A DNA stretch of 64,000 nucleotides from Aphrocallistes beatrix (taxonomy: Eukaryota; Porifera; Hexactinellida; Sceptrulophora; Aphrocallistidae): positions 7,192,523 through 7,256,522 of the forward strand of contig OY725489.1 in the NCBI GenBank assembly GCA_963281255.1. Direction: 5' to 3'. Positions 10,845 to 21,479 of the stretch are shown here, piece by piece (within the stretch, counting starts at the first letter, position 1; every line of letters starts with the position of its first letter). The notes beneath the pieces were generated by a model. That model made no database searches, was not told the origin of the DNA, and worked only from the letters and a program-made list of their open reading frames with translations. A program made the translations under genes and the position numbers.

Positions 10845-11195
10845 ATCGATATCACTCGAAAAATCACCAATTTTAAAATTTTAGATGAGTAATGATGACG
10901 TCATAACAAAGTAAAGAGTCATCATTTTTTGATAGTTGCATCATATGTGAGGTATATTAATATACATATTCTATTAAAATTTCAGCCTTCTATCTCCTAT
11001 AATGGTTATGCTCGAATAACTCTGTTGCTTAACTTTTAAAAATGTGACAATGAGTCATAATTCCATGATGAGTCGACATTTTGCTCTGAGCTCAGAACTT
11101 GCTAGAGCCATAGCCAATAGACTCTCACAAGCCAAAAATTAGCTTTCTATGCCAGGCAGTTTCTTCAATCAATTGGTTACGGATATAATTATATA
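10845..11195 (-). mobile_element. Family B Helitron-like fragment
   Basis: Inverse family B body from the GATATCACTCG motif to CAATCAATTGGTTACGGATA, including TGACGTCA. The GC-rich 3' block is missing. Confidence 0.7.
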
Positions 11196-11199
11196 TACT

Positions 11200-11774
11200 T
11201 TATATACAAGTTTTAATAGTAAGGATTATGTGTATTATTGTTAGTATTATTAGTATTACCTCCATGGGTAATTTCATTTCGTTAATCAACACTTCATTTT
11301 GCATCAGCTTATTGTTAAAATCTTTGAAAAGAGAATTATCTCCCATATCTTCACTAGAAGAATTCTCAATTTCTTTCCTATCATTTGTCTTGTCACTTTG
11401 TACCTGTTGCGCTTCATTTGGTTTGTAAAAAATCTTTTAGGCTCCGTTCCTCAAGAAAATAACACGGACCAAGTGCGCTCCTCTTTTAATGCTCTGTCCT
11501 AATCATGATCTTGGATTTAGCCCACAGCTGCCTCTTACACAAGTAGTGCCTATGTATATCTCGTCTGATCTCAGTCATTCTATGATACTTTTAAAATTAG
11601 AACATTAATTTCTGTTGTTATGAAACTATTGAATTACTCCAATAAGTGCAAAGTATTAATTACAAGAAATCCTACTGTGAATATATATTGAATACGTTGT
11701 ATTCAGTTTGAAGTTAATAAATCGATTTTGAAAAAGAAATTTATATCTTCTGGAATATAACTCAATTGTAGATC
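11200..11774 (+). promoter_or_regulatory. Probable 5' flank and leader of the SAM-exon gene
   Basis: A roughly 570-bp repeat-free stretch ends at the ATG of the SAM exon. It is AT-rich and I cannot identify a specific TATA box or initiator. Its freedom from repeats, compared with both sides, is the only evidence that it is kept for regulation. Confidence 0.3.
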
Positions 11775-11969
11775 ATGGCATCTCGCGGGGAAGGAGAAAT
11801 TAAGTTGTTTTTGGAAGAACATAATCTCGAAGGGTTCTATTATTCGATAATAAACTTGAACGTTCATACACTCACACAGCTTCAGGATATAGGAAAAGGT
11901 AAGCTTAAAAAGATTGGGATGAACAAAGTTGAGTGGACAAGAATCCTCCGAGTGGCGAAAGATGCAAAG
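11775..11969 (+). CDS. SAM-domain first exon, possibly the start of the VLIG-like gene
   Basis: 65 codons from ATG 11775 to a strong splice donor (GATGCAAAG|GTAAGA). Residues about 7-62 fit a SAM domain: IKLFLEEHNLEGFYYSI, then LTQLQDIGKGKLKKIGM and the closing helix WTRILRVAKDAK. SAM domains mediate oligomer contacts. The donor is phase 0. The next convincing plus-strand coding block is the VLIG exon, whose best acceptor at 35128 also gives phase 0 and an open frame. Joining the two is inference. If wrong, this is the first exon of an unrelated gene or a stray exon. Confidence 0.6.
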
Positions 11970-12054
11970 GTAAGACCATTTCTTTTTAGATATAGATTCA
12001 ATACCGTATTAAAACTATTTCTACTCTAAATATTGTCTATGTAAATATTCCTTT

Positions 12055-12340
12055 ATCTTATATATTGTAAAACGATCCAAGTGAAATTATCACAATTCTG
12101 AAAAAACAATTGTTCACAACTTTTCTATACAATATACGTATATTACTTCACGCTCACACTAGAGATCATTATACGACAGTACAGTACACTGTCATTCTGG
12201 GGATACTACAAATCAATAACTTGTAATATTATTTTAATGTTATTAAAGTGTATAACAATAGAAAAGGTCATGACAATATTTTCACATATTTACACACATA
12301 TCCTCACACTTTGTGACGAGTTTTCAGGGATATAACTACC
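12055..12340 (+). mobile_element. Degenerate family A 5' part
   Basis: A TCTTATATATTG-like start is followed by recognisable but eroded family A text (CACAACTTTTCTATAC, then CACACTTTGTGACGA). It is one of the most diverged copies. Confidence 0.45.
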
Positions 12341-12517
12341 TAGGAGGCAGAAGAGGCAATTGCCTCCACGCTATTTCAGTCAGGGGTCACCAGGATAGGC
12401 AGAGATCTAAAGTTGAGACATCTGCTAACTGTTCACCTCCTAAATGTAGTTTTTTGGGATGTAGATGTCGAATGTCATATTCCAAATCAATCCTTATTAG
12501 TATTAAAACTCATATGC

Positions 12518-12905
12518 AAGCGCACTTCGCTTGCGTGCGCTGCGCGGGTTGCTGACACTCTGTGTCCGCAGAGTCGCCCAGCGGGCGCCTGGAGTTACTC
12601 AATCTAACCTATTTTGGGAATTTGTTTAATTTATATAAATGTTGTAAACAAAAGTTGACGAATAATTTGTCATATGGATCTGAAGATATAATATTCGAAT
12701 TCTACACCCAAAAACCCTATGTCAATCGTTGGAAGGTAGTCTCTAGCATAGTTTTGTAATTTGTTTACTTATGTTTATATTGTAAAAAAAAGTTAACAAA
12801 TAATTTATGATAACGATCTGAAATTATAATATTCGAATTCTACACCCCTAAAACCCTATATTAACCATTGGGAGCTAGTCTCTAGCATAATTTTCAAAAT
12901 TCGTC
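12518..12905 (-). mobile_element. Helitron-like family A, 3' half
   Basis: GC-rich block (GCGCACTTCGCTTGCGTGCG) followed by family A body in inverse orientation, with two tandem units, ending in CAAAATTCGTCAAATCG. Confidence 0.65.
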
Positions 12906-12914
12906 AAATCGTAT

Positions 12915-13462
12915 GAAAATCCTTACTATTAAAACTCGATTAATGTATATTTATTTATATATTTATATATACAAGCGCGCTTCGCTTGCTTGCGCTGCGC
13001 GGCTGGCGGACACAAAGTGTCCGCCAGAGGCTCCCTTCGGTCGCCTGATGGCACATTGGTTAATTATAAGGGAAATAACATCTCAATACGTCTGTCCTAC
13101 TATTATAATCGATATCGCATTAAAAATCACCAAATTTGTCAATTTTTAAAATTTTGATGGGTAATGATGACGTCATAGCAAAGTGATGAGTCACCATTTT
13201 TTGATGATAGTTGTATCATATTTGAGACATGTTAGTATACAGATTCTATTAAAATTTCAGCCTTCTATCTCCTATAATGGCTGAGTTATGCTCGAATAAC
13301 TGTGTTGCTTAACTTATAAAAATGTGACAATGACGTCATAATTCCATGATGAGTCGACATTTTCGTCTGAGCTCAGAACTTGCTGGAGCCATAGCTAAAA
13401 ATTTTCCTACATGCCAAAAATCAGCTTTCTGCGCCCGGCAGTTTCTTCAATCAATTCGTTAC

Positions 13463-13470
<8 letters not shown>
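12915..13470 (-). mobile_element. Helitron-like family B, full-length copy
   Basis: A TCCTTACTATTAAAACTCG end precedes the GC-rich block (12972-13052). Then comes the whole family B body with one AP-1-like TGAGTCA and two TGACGTCA motifs, ending at CAATTCGTTACAGATATAT. Non-coding. Confidence 0.7.
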
Positions 13471-13496
<26 letters not shown>

Positions 13497-13498
<2 letters not shown>

Positions 13499-14546
13499 TT
13501 ACTATTAAAACTCGATTATTGTTTGTTTGTGTATATATATATATATACAGTGGAACCTGTATATAACGGCCACCCAAGGGACTGGACAAAATTGGCCGTT
13601 ATACACAGGTGGCCGTTATATATAGGTGATTGTCTTAATCCCCAAAAGGTATCAACGTAGTGAAATGAATATCAAGCTTTTAAAAATCTATTACTTGAAG
13701 TAATATAATGAAACTTGTTTATCATTCGTAACAGGTTCTGTCATAAACACATAAAAAGGTGAAAAAGGTGATGGTCGTTATAGACAGGTAGTGACCATTA
13801 TAGACAGATAATGGCCGTTATACACAGTTTTTGGGGCAGTAAGGGACTGCAAATGGGTGGCCGCTGGCCGCGTTGACCAGGTGACCGCTATACACAGGGT
13901 CAATAATATGGAATTTTGGACGGGACTGTTCAATGGTGGCCGCTATAGACAGGTGACCGTTATACAGAGTGGCCGTTATAGCAGGTTCGACTGTATATAT
14001 ATATATATATATCTGTAACGAATTGATTGAAGAAACTGCTGGGCGTAGAAAGCTTATTTTTGGCAAGTGGGAGTTTTTTGGCTATGGCTCCAGTAAGTTC
14101 TGAGCTCAGACGAAAATGTCGACACATCATGGAATCATGACGTCATTGTCACATTTTAAAAAGTTAAGCAATACAGTTATTCGACCATAACTCAGCCATT
14201 ATAGGAGATAGAGGGCTGAGATTTTAAGAGAATCTGTATACTAACACGTCTCACATATGATGCTACTATCATCAAAAAATGATGACTCATCACTTTGCAA
14301 TGACGTCATCATTACTCATCAAAATTTTAAAAATTGACAAATTTGGTGTTTTTTCGAGTGATATCGATTTAAAACTAAGATGGACATATTTATAGATGAT
14401 ATCTCCCTTATAATTAACCAATGTCACCTCCAGGCGACCGAAGGGAGCCTCCGGCGGACACGAAGTGTTCGCCAGCCGCGCAGCGCAAGCAAGCGAAGCG
14501 CGCTTGTAAATAAATAAATATACATTAATCGAGTTTTAATAGTAAG
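13497..14546 (+). mobile_element. Helitron-like family B with both ends, interrupted by a Tigger MITE
   Basis: Starts TCCTTACTATTAAAACTCG and ends with the inverse, CGAGTTTTAATAGTAAGGA, so this copy shows inverted termini of about 26 bp. The body runs from TCTGTAACGAATTG to the GC-rich stem block (14430-14508). A 446-bp pogo/Tigger MITE is inserted in its AT run. The inverted ends suggest a Helentron-like rather than classic Helitron end structure. Confidence 0.65.
13548..13993. mobile_element. Tigger/pogo-type MITE
   Basis: Inverted ends CAGTGGAACCTGTATATAAC and CAGTCGAACCTGCTATAACG, flanked by TA. Repeats of GGCCGTTAT fill the subterminal regions. TA duplication and a CAGT start are typical of pogo/Tigger. 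Half of another copy lies at 42486-42770. Confidence 0.8.
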
Positions 14547-14552
14547 GATATA

Positions 14553-15037
14553 TATATCTCTGTAACGAATTGATTGAAGAAACTGCCAGTCCAAGAAAGC
14601 TGATTTTTGGCATGTGGGAGTTTTTTGGCTATGGCTCCAGTAAGTTCTGAGCTCAGAGCAAAATCTAGACTCATCATGAAATTATGACGTCATTGTCACA
14701 TTTTTAAAAGTTAAGCAATACAGTTATTCGAGCATAACTTAGCCATTATAGGAGATAGAAGGCTGAAATTTTAATAGACTCTGTATACTAACATACCTCA
14801 CATATGATGCAACTATCATCAAAAAATGATGACGTCATCATTACTCATCAAAATTTTAAAAATTGATAAATTTGGTGCTTTTTCGTGCGATATAGATTAT
14901 AATAGTAGGACAGACGTATTTAGAGATGTTATCTCCCTTATAAATAACCAATGTGCACCCAGGCGACCGAAGGGAGCTTCTGGCGGACACAAAGTGTCCG
15001 CCAGCCGCGCAGCGCAAGCAAGCGAAGCGCGCTTGTA
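14553..15037 (+). mobile_element. Helitron-like family B
   Basis: From TCTGTAACGAATTGATTG to the GC-rich block GCGCAAGCAAGCGAAGCGCG, with two TGACGTCA motifs. It directly follows the previous copy. Confidence 0.7.
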
Positions 15038-15179
15038 TGTATATAAAGGTGTGTAAATATACACATAACCATATTACTGCCATACACTATAATAGTATAA
15101 TTGAGACATCTATGTTAGTTATAGCTTTTTAATATATACGTAATATCTATATCTATATATATATATAAAGTTCTGACCT

Positions 15180-15410
15180 CAGACCAAAATGTCTACTCAT
15201 TATGGAATTATGACGTCATTGTCGCCTTTTTTAGAATTAGAAATTTCAGTTTTTCGATTATAACTCAGTCATTTTATGCGATAGATTGATGAAATCTTAA
15301 TAGAATGTGTATATAAATTCTCCTCAAATAAGACGCAACTATCATCAAAAAATGATGATTCATCACTCTGTTATGACGTCATTATTACCCATCAAAAGTT
15401 GACACTTAGG
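15180..15410 (+). mobile_element. Degenerate family B fragment
   Basis: Recognisable by CTCATTATGGAATTATGACG and the following TGACGTCA-bearing segments, but with many changes and no GC-rich block. Confidence 0.5.
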
Positions 15411-15419
15411 GCATTCAAT

Positions 15420-15890
15420 AAGTCCAGGAATGAATCTGTATATCTAAATGTATTATACTTTAGATAGGCTATATCCATTTAATCCATTGCACTCATTGAA
15501 GCCTTCCCTCCCGATTTGTATATAACCGCAACTTTTTCAAGAGCTTGTTCAGCTCTTGAAATTTTGCGGTTACCCAACTCCATATACATATAGACCTCAG
15601 TTTTGGCCACTTAATAAAAATAGATTTTGCTGTTTTGTTCATCAATATCGCTGTTATTATCAATTTTACAGTAAAATAAATTATCCGAATGAATTCTACA
15701 TAGAAAATACAATGATATTTTCAGCGACCTATCTTTTTACCTAGCGAAGCAATGTCAATTTCTTTAAGATCACGGCCTCTATTTGCCACATTTTGAGTGG
15801 TGAAAAGTGGTTCAAATCCCATAGAAAGTGCTACTACTCGAAATTGCCTCGATGGATTCAAATGACTAGTTCCCGTTCGATTAATCCCAT
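15420..15890. other. Unassigned stretch
   Basis: No supported gene. It contains a short inverted match (AAGAGCTTGTTCAGCTCTTG near 15539), too small to classify. Confidence 0.25.
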
Positions 15891-15904
15891 CGGTTCTACA
15901 TGGC

Positions 15905-16095
15905 CATACTTGCCAACTGTCTCGTTTTTGGCGGGACGTCCCGCTTCTTTCACTGTTCTATTGAGCTAATTTTCTCGAGTGTCCCGCTTTTACATGAAAT
16001 TTCCCCAATATGTCCCGCTTTTTTTTTTACGCATGCATAATACTTTTCTATTGCGTCCCGCCATGTCCCGCGAAATTCAACGCTGCGCCCCGTTT
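15905..16095. mobile_element. Fragment of the CATACTTGCCAAC / TCCCGC repeat
   Basis: Begins CATACTTGCCAACTGTCTCG and carries several GTCCCGC motifs like the complete element at 18059-18691. The opposite end is missing. Confidence 0.5.
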
Positions 16096-16096
16096 T

Positions 16097-16557
16097 TATC
16101 CTCCGAAAGTGAACACCTCCAAAATATGAACACTTTTTCTCAGTCCCAAATTTTCCCCATTCTGTTACATATTAATTAACCTCCAACTTGTGAACACCTC
16201 TGAAAAGTGAAATGTGAACACCTAATCTGGTCCCTATTGACCAAATTGCATTGGATATCACCTCTAAAAAGTGAACATATTCGGTGGCTTCATTAGATAA
16301 TAGGCTAGAGTTAATATTAAATGTAAATTCTGGATAGGAATCCATCATAAATAAGAAGCCCTCTTTCTGTTTAGGACTTCACACATTTATCTAAACATTG
16401 AAAGCATAACAAATTGCTCCTATACATTATATCTTTAGACAAATCTGGTCATTCATAATTACATACTATACATGATAAATCACGAATAGTGAACACCTCT
16501 CAAAAGTGAACATTTTTTCTGGTCCAAACGGTGTTCACTTTTTGGAGGTTTTACTGT
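16097..16557. mobile_element. Tigger-like repeat with GTGAACACCTC motifs
   Basis: The right end, read inverted, is CAGTAAAACCTCCAAAAAGT, followed by TA, as in pogo/Tigger elements. GTGAACACCTC occurs repeatedly toward both ends. The left terminus is eroded. Confidence 0.5.
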
Positions 16558-16832
16558 ATTTCCTAAATCCACAATTCGAACTATTTCCGCATTACCCTTG
16601 TATGTTGTTTTAAATGTATTGGTTACAATCATACCCCCCACAGATTTAACATCACAGTTGGCTTTGATTTTGTTAACTAATAAGGATTAAGCCTGATTCA
16701 TGCTTATAAATGAATTACGATGGCTCCTTAAACTCGAAATACGATTAGATGAAATGGATAAAATTCTTTTTCATGGCATTTAAGTATGACTATGTAATAA
16801 AACTAGATCTCATACAAGAATATAGCTATTTC

Positions 16833-17245
16833 CAGGGGTGTAGCTAGGTATTTCTCAGGAAGGCTACAGGCCTTGTGAGGGAGGTGAGCAGTTTTTAAGA
16901 ATATATTTTTAGGGACAAAAAGCAAGCGTAGCGAGCGTCCTTAAAGGGGGTCAAGGGGTCTTGCCCCTCCAGGAAAGTTTTACATCTTATATGTTTACAT
17001 ATGGATCTACAGCTATTTTCTAGTCTCTAATTAGAAATTATTAGCACTTAATTTATCTTTTATTTGGTGAGTTATATGCATCATGGATATGTGACAGTCA
17101 TTCTTAACGTTGTAATTGACTTTACAACTTAACACAGGAGAATCTAAGAGAGATGTTCGCATCTGATCTTTTTACCTCACCTATCTCTGCTCCAGACCCA
17201 AAAAAACCATGTTCTCCGCTTCTGCCCCCCCTTCCAACGCCCCTG
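16833..17245. mobile_element. hAT-type MITE
   Basis: Ends CAGGGGTGTAGC and, inverted, CAGGGGCGTTGG. Flanks GCTATTTC and GCTATATG match at 6 of 8 positions, consistent with an aged 8-bp duplication. Non-coding. Confidence 0.65.
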
Positions 17246-17479
17246 GCTATATGGCATTTCATCATGCAGTTTGAAAGTTTTGCACGAAGTCTTTGAAACG
17301 AAAATTTCCAGATGGATTAAAATGTTTACATTTCGTGCCCTATGAGTCACCTGATGCAGCTACACTATCACTCTGTCGATTGACATTTTTTGTTTGCTTT
17401 CCGAATTGATTGAAGAACTGTTAAGACGTAGAGGTATGCAAATTAGCATGCAGATGTTGAATAAGTGTCAAAAGTCTCG

Positions 17480-17995
17480 GTACCTTTTCTGTCCCGTCCC
17501 GGAGATTAGGCATCTTGTGACTCGTCCCGTCCCGGAAATTAGGTACCTAGAATTTCGGGATGGTTCCGTCCAATCCCGGAATTTAAGTGTCAAGTTTTCC
17601 GGGACGGTCCCATCCCGTCCCGGAAATTAGGCATGCCCCGATTAAATACGAATACAAGTGTATAGGGGAAATTTCCAAACTGCTGCAGAAATGGAGAACT
17701 ATCTTTCATATCTTTTCTATATATAGGGTTGCCTTGGGAATGGAGATATGTGGAGGAACATCTACAGATTCCCATATAGAATGGGGATGGAAATTACTTT
17801 AAGCTTATGGGTATTCCCATATGTGGAAATATTTGTGGGGATTTTGTGGGATTCTATGAGGATCTGTTGGAATTTATTGTGAAGTCCTATTTATCGGGCA
17901 TGCCTAATTCCCGGGACGGGACGGGACCGTCCCGGAAAATCTGAATACTTAATTTCTGGGACGGGACGGAATCCTGTCCCGGAAGTTAGGCATGC
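17480..17995. repeat. Inverted clusters of GTCCCG/CGGGAC repeats
   Basis: Two clusters (17485-17640 and 17895-17995) are built from CCGGAAATTAGGCATGCCCC and its inverse GGGCATGCCTAATTCCCGGG. They flank about 250 bp of other sequence. A minimal relative lies at 27314-27375. Probably a MITE whose ends have expanded. Confidence 0.6.
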
Positions 17996-18058
17996 CCCTA
18001 TTTATCTAAAGTACATTGTACACATAATCATGTGGTTTATTATTAGAGTCTACCATAC

Positions 18059-18691
18059 ATGCCAACCTATAGCAAGTCTTTAGCGGGACGGACAAGTGCA
18101 TTTTGGCGGGACATTTAGAAGTTTGACTGGACAAAACACATCAGTACATAAATTCAATGTTATATGTTGAGATTACAATTTATCAAAGCTGAAAATGTTA
18201 CTTACGTAAGTATTTTATAAAATATAAGTGGAGAAATAACTAGGAAATAATAATTATTAAACTAGTTGGATAATTCGAATTCATATAGAATTAATGATCA
18301 GCGATTGGGGGCTCAGAAATATCTAGACTTTTCTTCGTAGCAGCCAAAAGTAATACGTAAGTAGTATAGTAATGAAAATGTACGTATACTACATATACTG
18401 ATGCCCTAATGTAATAATTGAATTATTTCATGGATCGGGAAGGAACCTTGATCGAAATGCATGCAACGGAACGTCCCGCTAAAAGAACGGGACGTCCCGC
18501 TAAAAAACGGGACTCTAGTCAATTCCACAAATTTATTACCTAATTGGAAGAAGCAATACTTAGATCATTATAATATATTGTTATTATCACAAAAGCGAGA
18601 TGCAAGCTTCAAAAAGCGGGACAAGTGCGACTAAAAGCGGGACGTGGGACAATCCACAAAATTAGTGCCAAAAAGCGGGACGGTTGGCAAG
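18059..18691. mobile_element. MITE with CATAC(A/T)TGCCAACC ends
   Basis: Left end CATACATGCCAACC, and right end GGTTGGCAAGTATG as its inverse. AAAGCGGGACG motifs repeat next to both ends. Flanks share TCTAC, so the target duplication is uncertain. Non-coding. Confidence 0.6.
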
Positions 18692-18949
18692 TATGATCTA
18701 CTATATGTATATTTATCGCCATCTATGATTATCTTGATTGAATTATCATATTAGGATTTGCAAATTCAATGGGATTATGTGTGAAATATATTCCTACAGC
18801 AACCCTGCTATATATTAGAATATATTACTTTACTCTCACAACAGAAAATATTGTGCGGAGTATCAGGTGGAAATTGATCCGTGCCAGACAAAAAAATAAC
18901 AAACTAACTGGTTCACTAACAACAACTCTAGGAATCCAAATATATACTC

Positions 18950-19455
18950 AAATACGCACTTCGCTGTGCGGCTGGCGGAAACTTTGTGTTCGCCGGAGGC
19001 GCCCTTTTGGGCGCCTAGGCTCACATTGATTGATTGTATGGTAGATAACATCTCTAAATACCTATGCATTACTGTTATAATCGATATATCACTTGAAAAA
19101 TAACAAAATTTGTCAATTTTTAAATCTTTGATGCATAATGATGACGTGATAAGTCATCATTTTTAATGATAGTTGAATCTTAATTGCGATATATTATTAT
19201 ATATTTTATTTTAAAATATCTGCATTCTATCACCTAAAATGGCTGAGTAATAGTCAAAAACTGAAATTTATAATAAAAAACGTGAAACTGACATCATAAT
19301 TCCATGATGAATCGACATTCTCGTCTGAGGTCAGAAATTCGTGATGCCACAGCAAAAAGATTCCCACATGCCAAAAATCAGCTTTTTATGCCTGGTAGTT
19401 TCTTCAATCAATTGGTTATATATATACACTTTAATCGAGTTTTAATAGTAAGGAT
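18950..19455 (-). mobile_element. Helitron-like family B, diverged
   Basis: A shortened GC-rich block near 18955-19020, then eroded family B body, then CGAGTTTTAATAGTAAGGAT at 19438. The copy is more diverged than those at 13-15 kb. Confidence 0.6.
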
Positions 19456-19566
19456 ATCATCACCTCCTCAATTTGACCTTTTTTCATTTCTTCCAATTGG
19501 ACCGTCAGTTTTCGAGTCGCATACTTCTCCACGTGTTCTGTAACCCTTTTCCAAGAAACAAATTTA

Positions 19567-21464
19567 ATATCCCTCTATACATAAGACCAACCATCTAAAT
19601 CTTAAAAATGGACCAGGGATGCGATCGAAAATGGTTGAACTAATTCATGATTTGCTTAATATAATTAACAACGCAGAATAGAGTTTTAGAATGTTCTATA
19701 ACCACCATATATAAACATGGTGTCAAAGTATATTCGTTGTTAAAATTTTGATAAGTCATCATATTATTGGTTATATTTGAAAAAATTTGTGATTTTCAGA
19801 GACCATTTAAGGGCACTTCCAAGTGTTTGTATTATAAATTTTTGACTACTTCTTATAAAGCCATAATGTAATTTCCACGTCTAGATTCAATGATTTACGA
19901 GTTGTCAGACAATTTATCATTTGGTCACATTTGGTATTTTGTCTGATAACTAGTAAATCACTGAATCTAGATATGGAAATTATATCATGGCTTTATAGAA
20001 GTAGCCTGTTGGCTATCAAATAAGATCAAATTTGAATGCATAGTAATTGCGGTTTTTAAGATATGACCTCAACTGAGCAAAATGTGTTTCTATAACAACG
20101 CTGGAATGTAGCAACATTCCATAAAAATTCCAAATTTTTCGCATTAACCCATTCACAGTTCAGTTCTATGCGAAAAAATATGATACAAACATTTAGAAGG
20201 CCCTTAAACGACCTCTGAAAATCACTAAATTTGTCCCAATAATAACCTATTGCACAATCATATAACGACTAATCATAGCCTACTCTAATAATGCCTCACA
20301 GTAGACTGAAAATCATGGACTAGGGATGAAATAATAGCCGAATGGATTAATAAACGATTAGCCTAAAATCGTTAGCCATGCAGAATAGGCATTAAGAATG
20401 TATTACCAACATATATGAACATGGTATCAAAGTACATATATCCGTTGTAAAAATTTCGATTAGTCATCATATCATTCCGCAACAGGTCATTCTAAGGACA
20501 ATTTTAGCGATTTTCTAAGTTGTTTTAACCCTATTTCTAAATGGTATTAAGGTGTGATTTTTGTGTTTAACCAAGATTAGTAAGAGTTGATTTGAAAAAA
20601 AGGGCCATTTCGTGTAAACTGGAGTAACTAGGTCTTCAAATTTGATCGTGTTTGATAGGCAATAGACTACTTCCTATTAGGTGATAATACAACTTGAACT
20701 TCTAAATTCAACGAGTTTTGAGTTATGGGTTGATTTTAAGAATGTAACTAAAACACTAAATTGTCGTATAACTCTATATTCTGTGAATTTAGAGGTTTAA
20801 ATTGTATTATTACCGAATAGGAAGTAGCCAATTGCCTATCAAATACGATCAGATTTGAAGACCTAGTTCTTACAGTTTGCAGGATATGGCTCAAACTGAT
20901 CAAAATGGTTCACCATAGCAACGTAGGAATGTAACAACATTCCATTGAAAAATTCTAGATTTTTCAAATCAACTCTTACTAATCTTGGTTAAACACAAAA
21001 ATCACACCTTAATACCATTTAGAAATAGGGTTAAAACAGCTAAGAAAATTGGTAAAATAGTGCTTAAAATGACCTGTTGCGGAATGATATGATAACTAAT
21101 CGAAATTTTAACAACGGATATATGTACTTTGATACCATGTTTATATACGCTGGTAATACATTCTTAATGCCTATTCTGCATGGTTAACGATTTTAAGCTA
21201 ATCGTGTATTAATCCATTCGGCTATTACCGCATCCTTGGTTATTTTATTGTGAGACATTATTAGAGTAGGCTATGGACTAATCTAAATTTTAACAACGGG
21301 TATACTTTGACACCATATTTATATATGCTGGTGATACATTCTGAAATTCTGTTCTGCGTCGTTAATGATTTTAGGCAGATCATATATTAGTTCAACCATC
21401 TTCGACCGCATCCCTGGACCCTTTTTGAGATTTAGATAGCAGGCCTTATGTACAGAAGGCTATG
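19567..21464. mobile_element. Foldback element (P-like ends), host of a nested relative
   Basis: Long inverted arms share GACCAGGGATGCG..CG at the left and its inverse at 21410, with ATCTAAATCT next to each end. The right terminus reads, inverted, CATAGCCTTCTGTACATAAG; the left terminus is eroded. Another foldback element (20274-21275) sits inside. Non-coding. Confidence 0.65.
20274..21275. mobile_element. Nested foldback MITE, CATAGCCTACTCTAATAATG family
   Basis: Nearly symmetrical 1-kb palindrome: starts CATAGCCTACTCTAATAATG and ends with its near-inverse. Direct repeats GACTAAT flank it (20267-20273 and 21276-21282); if the first C is counted as target the duplication is 8 bp. A sister copy at 52520-53585 shows the same arrangement. 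The CATAGCCTACT end resembles the ends seen near the THAP gene, so it may be a non-autonomous P-type element. Confidence 0.75.
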
Positions 21465-21479
21465 CAAATTCCTTATATC

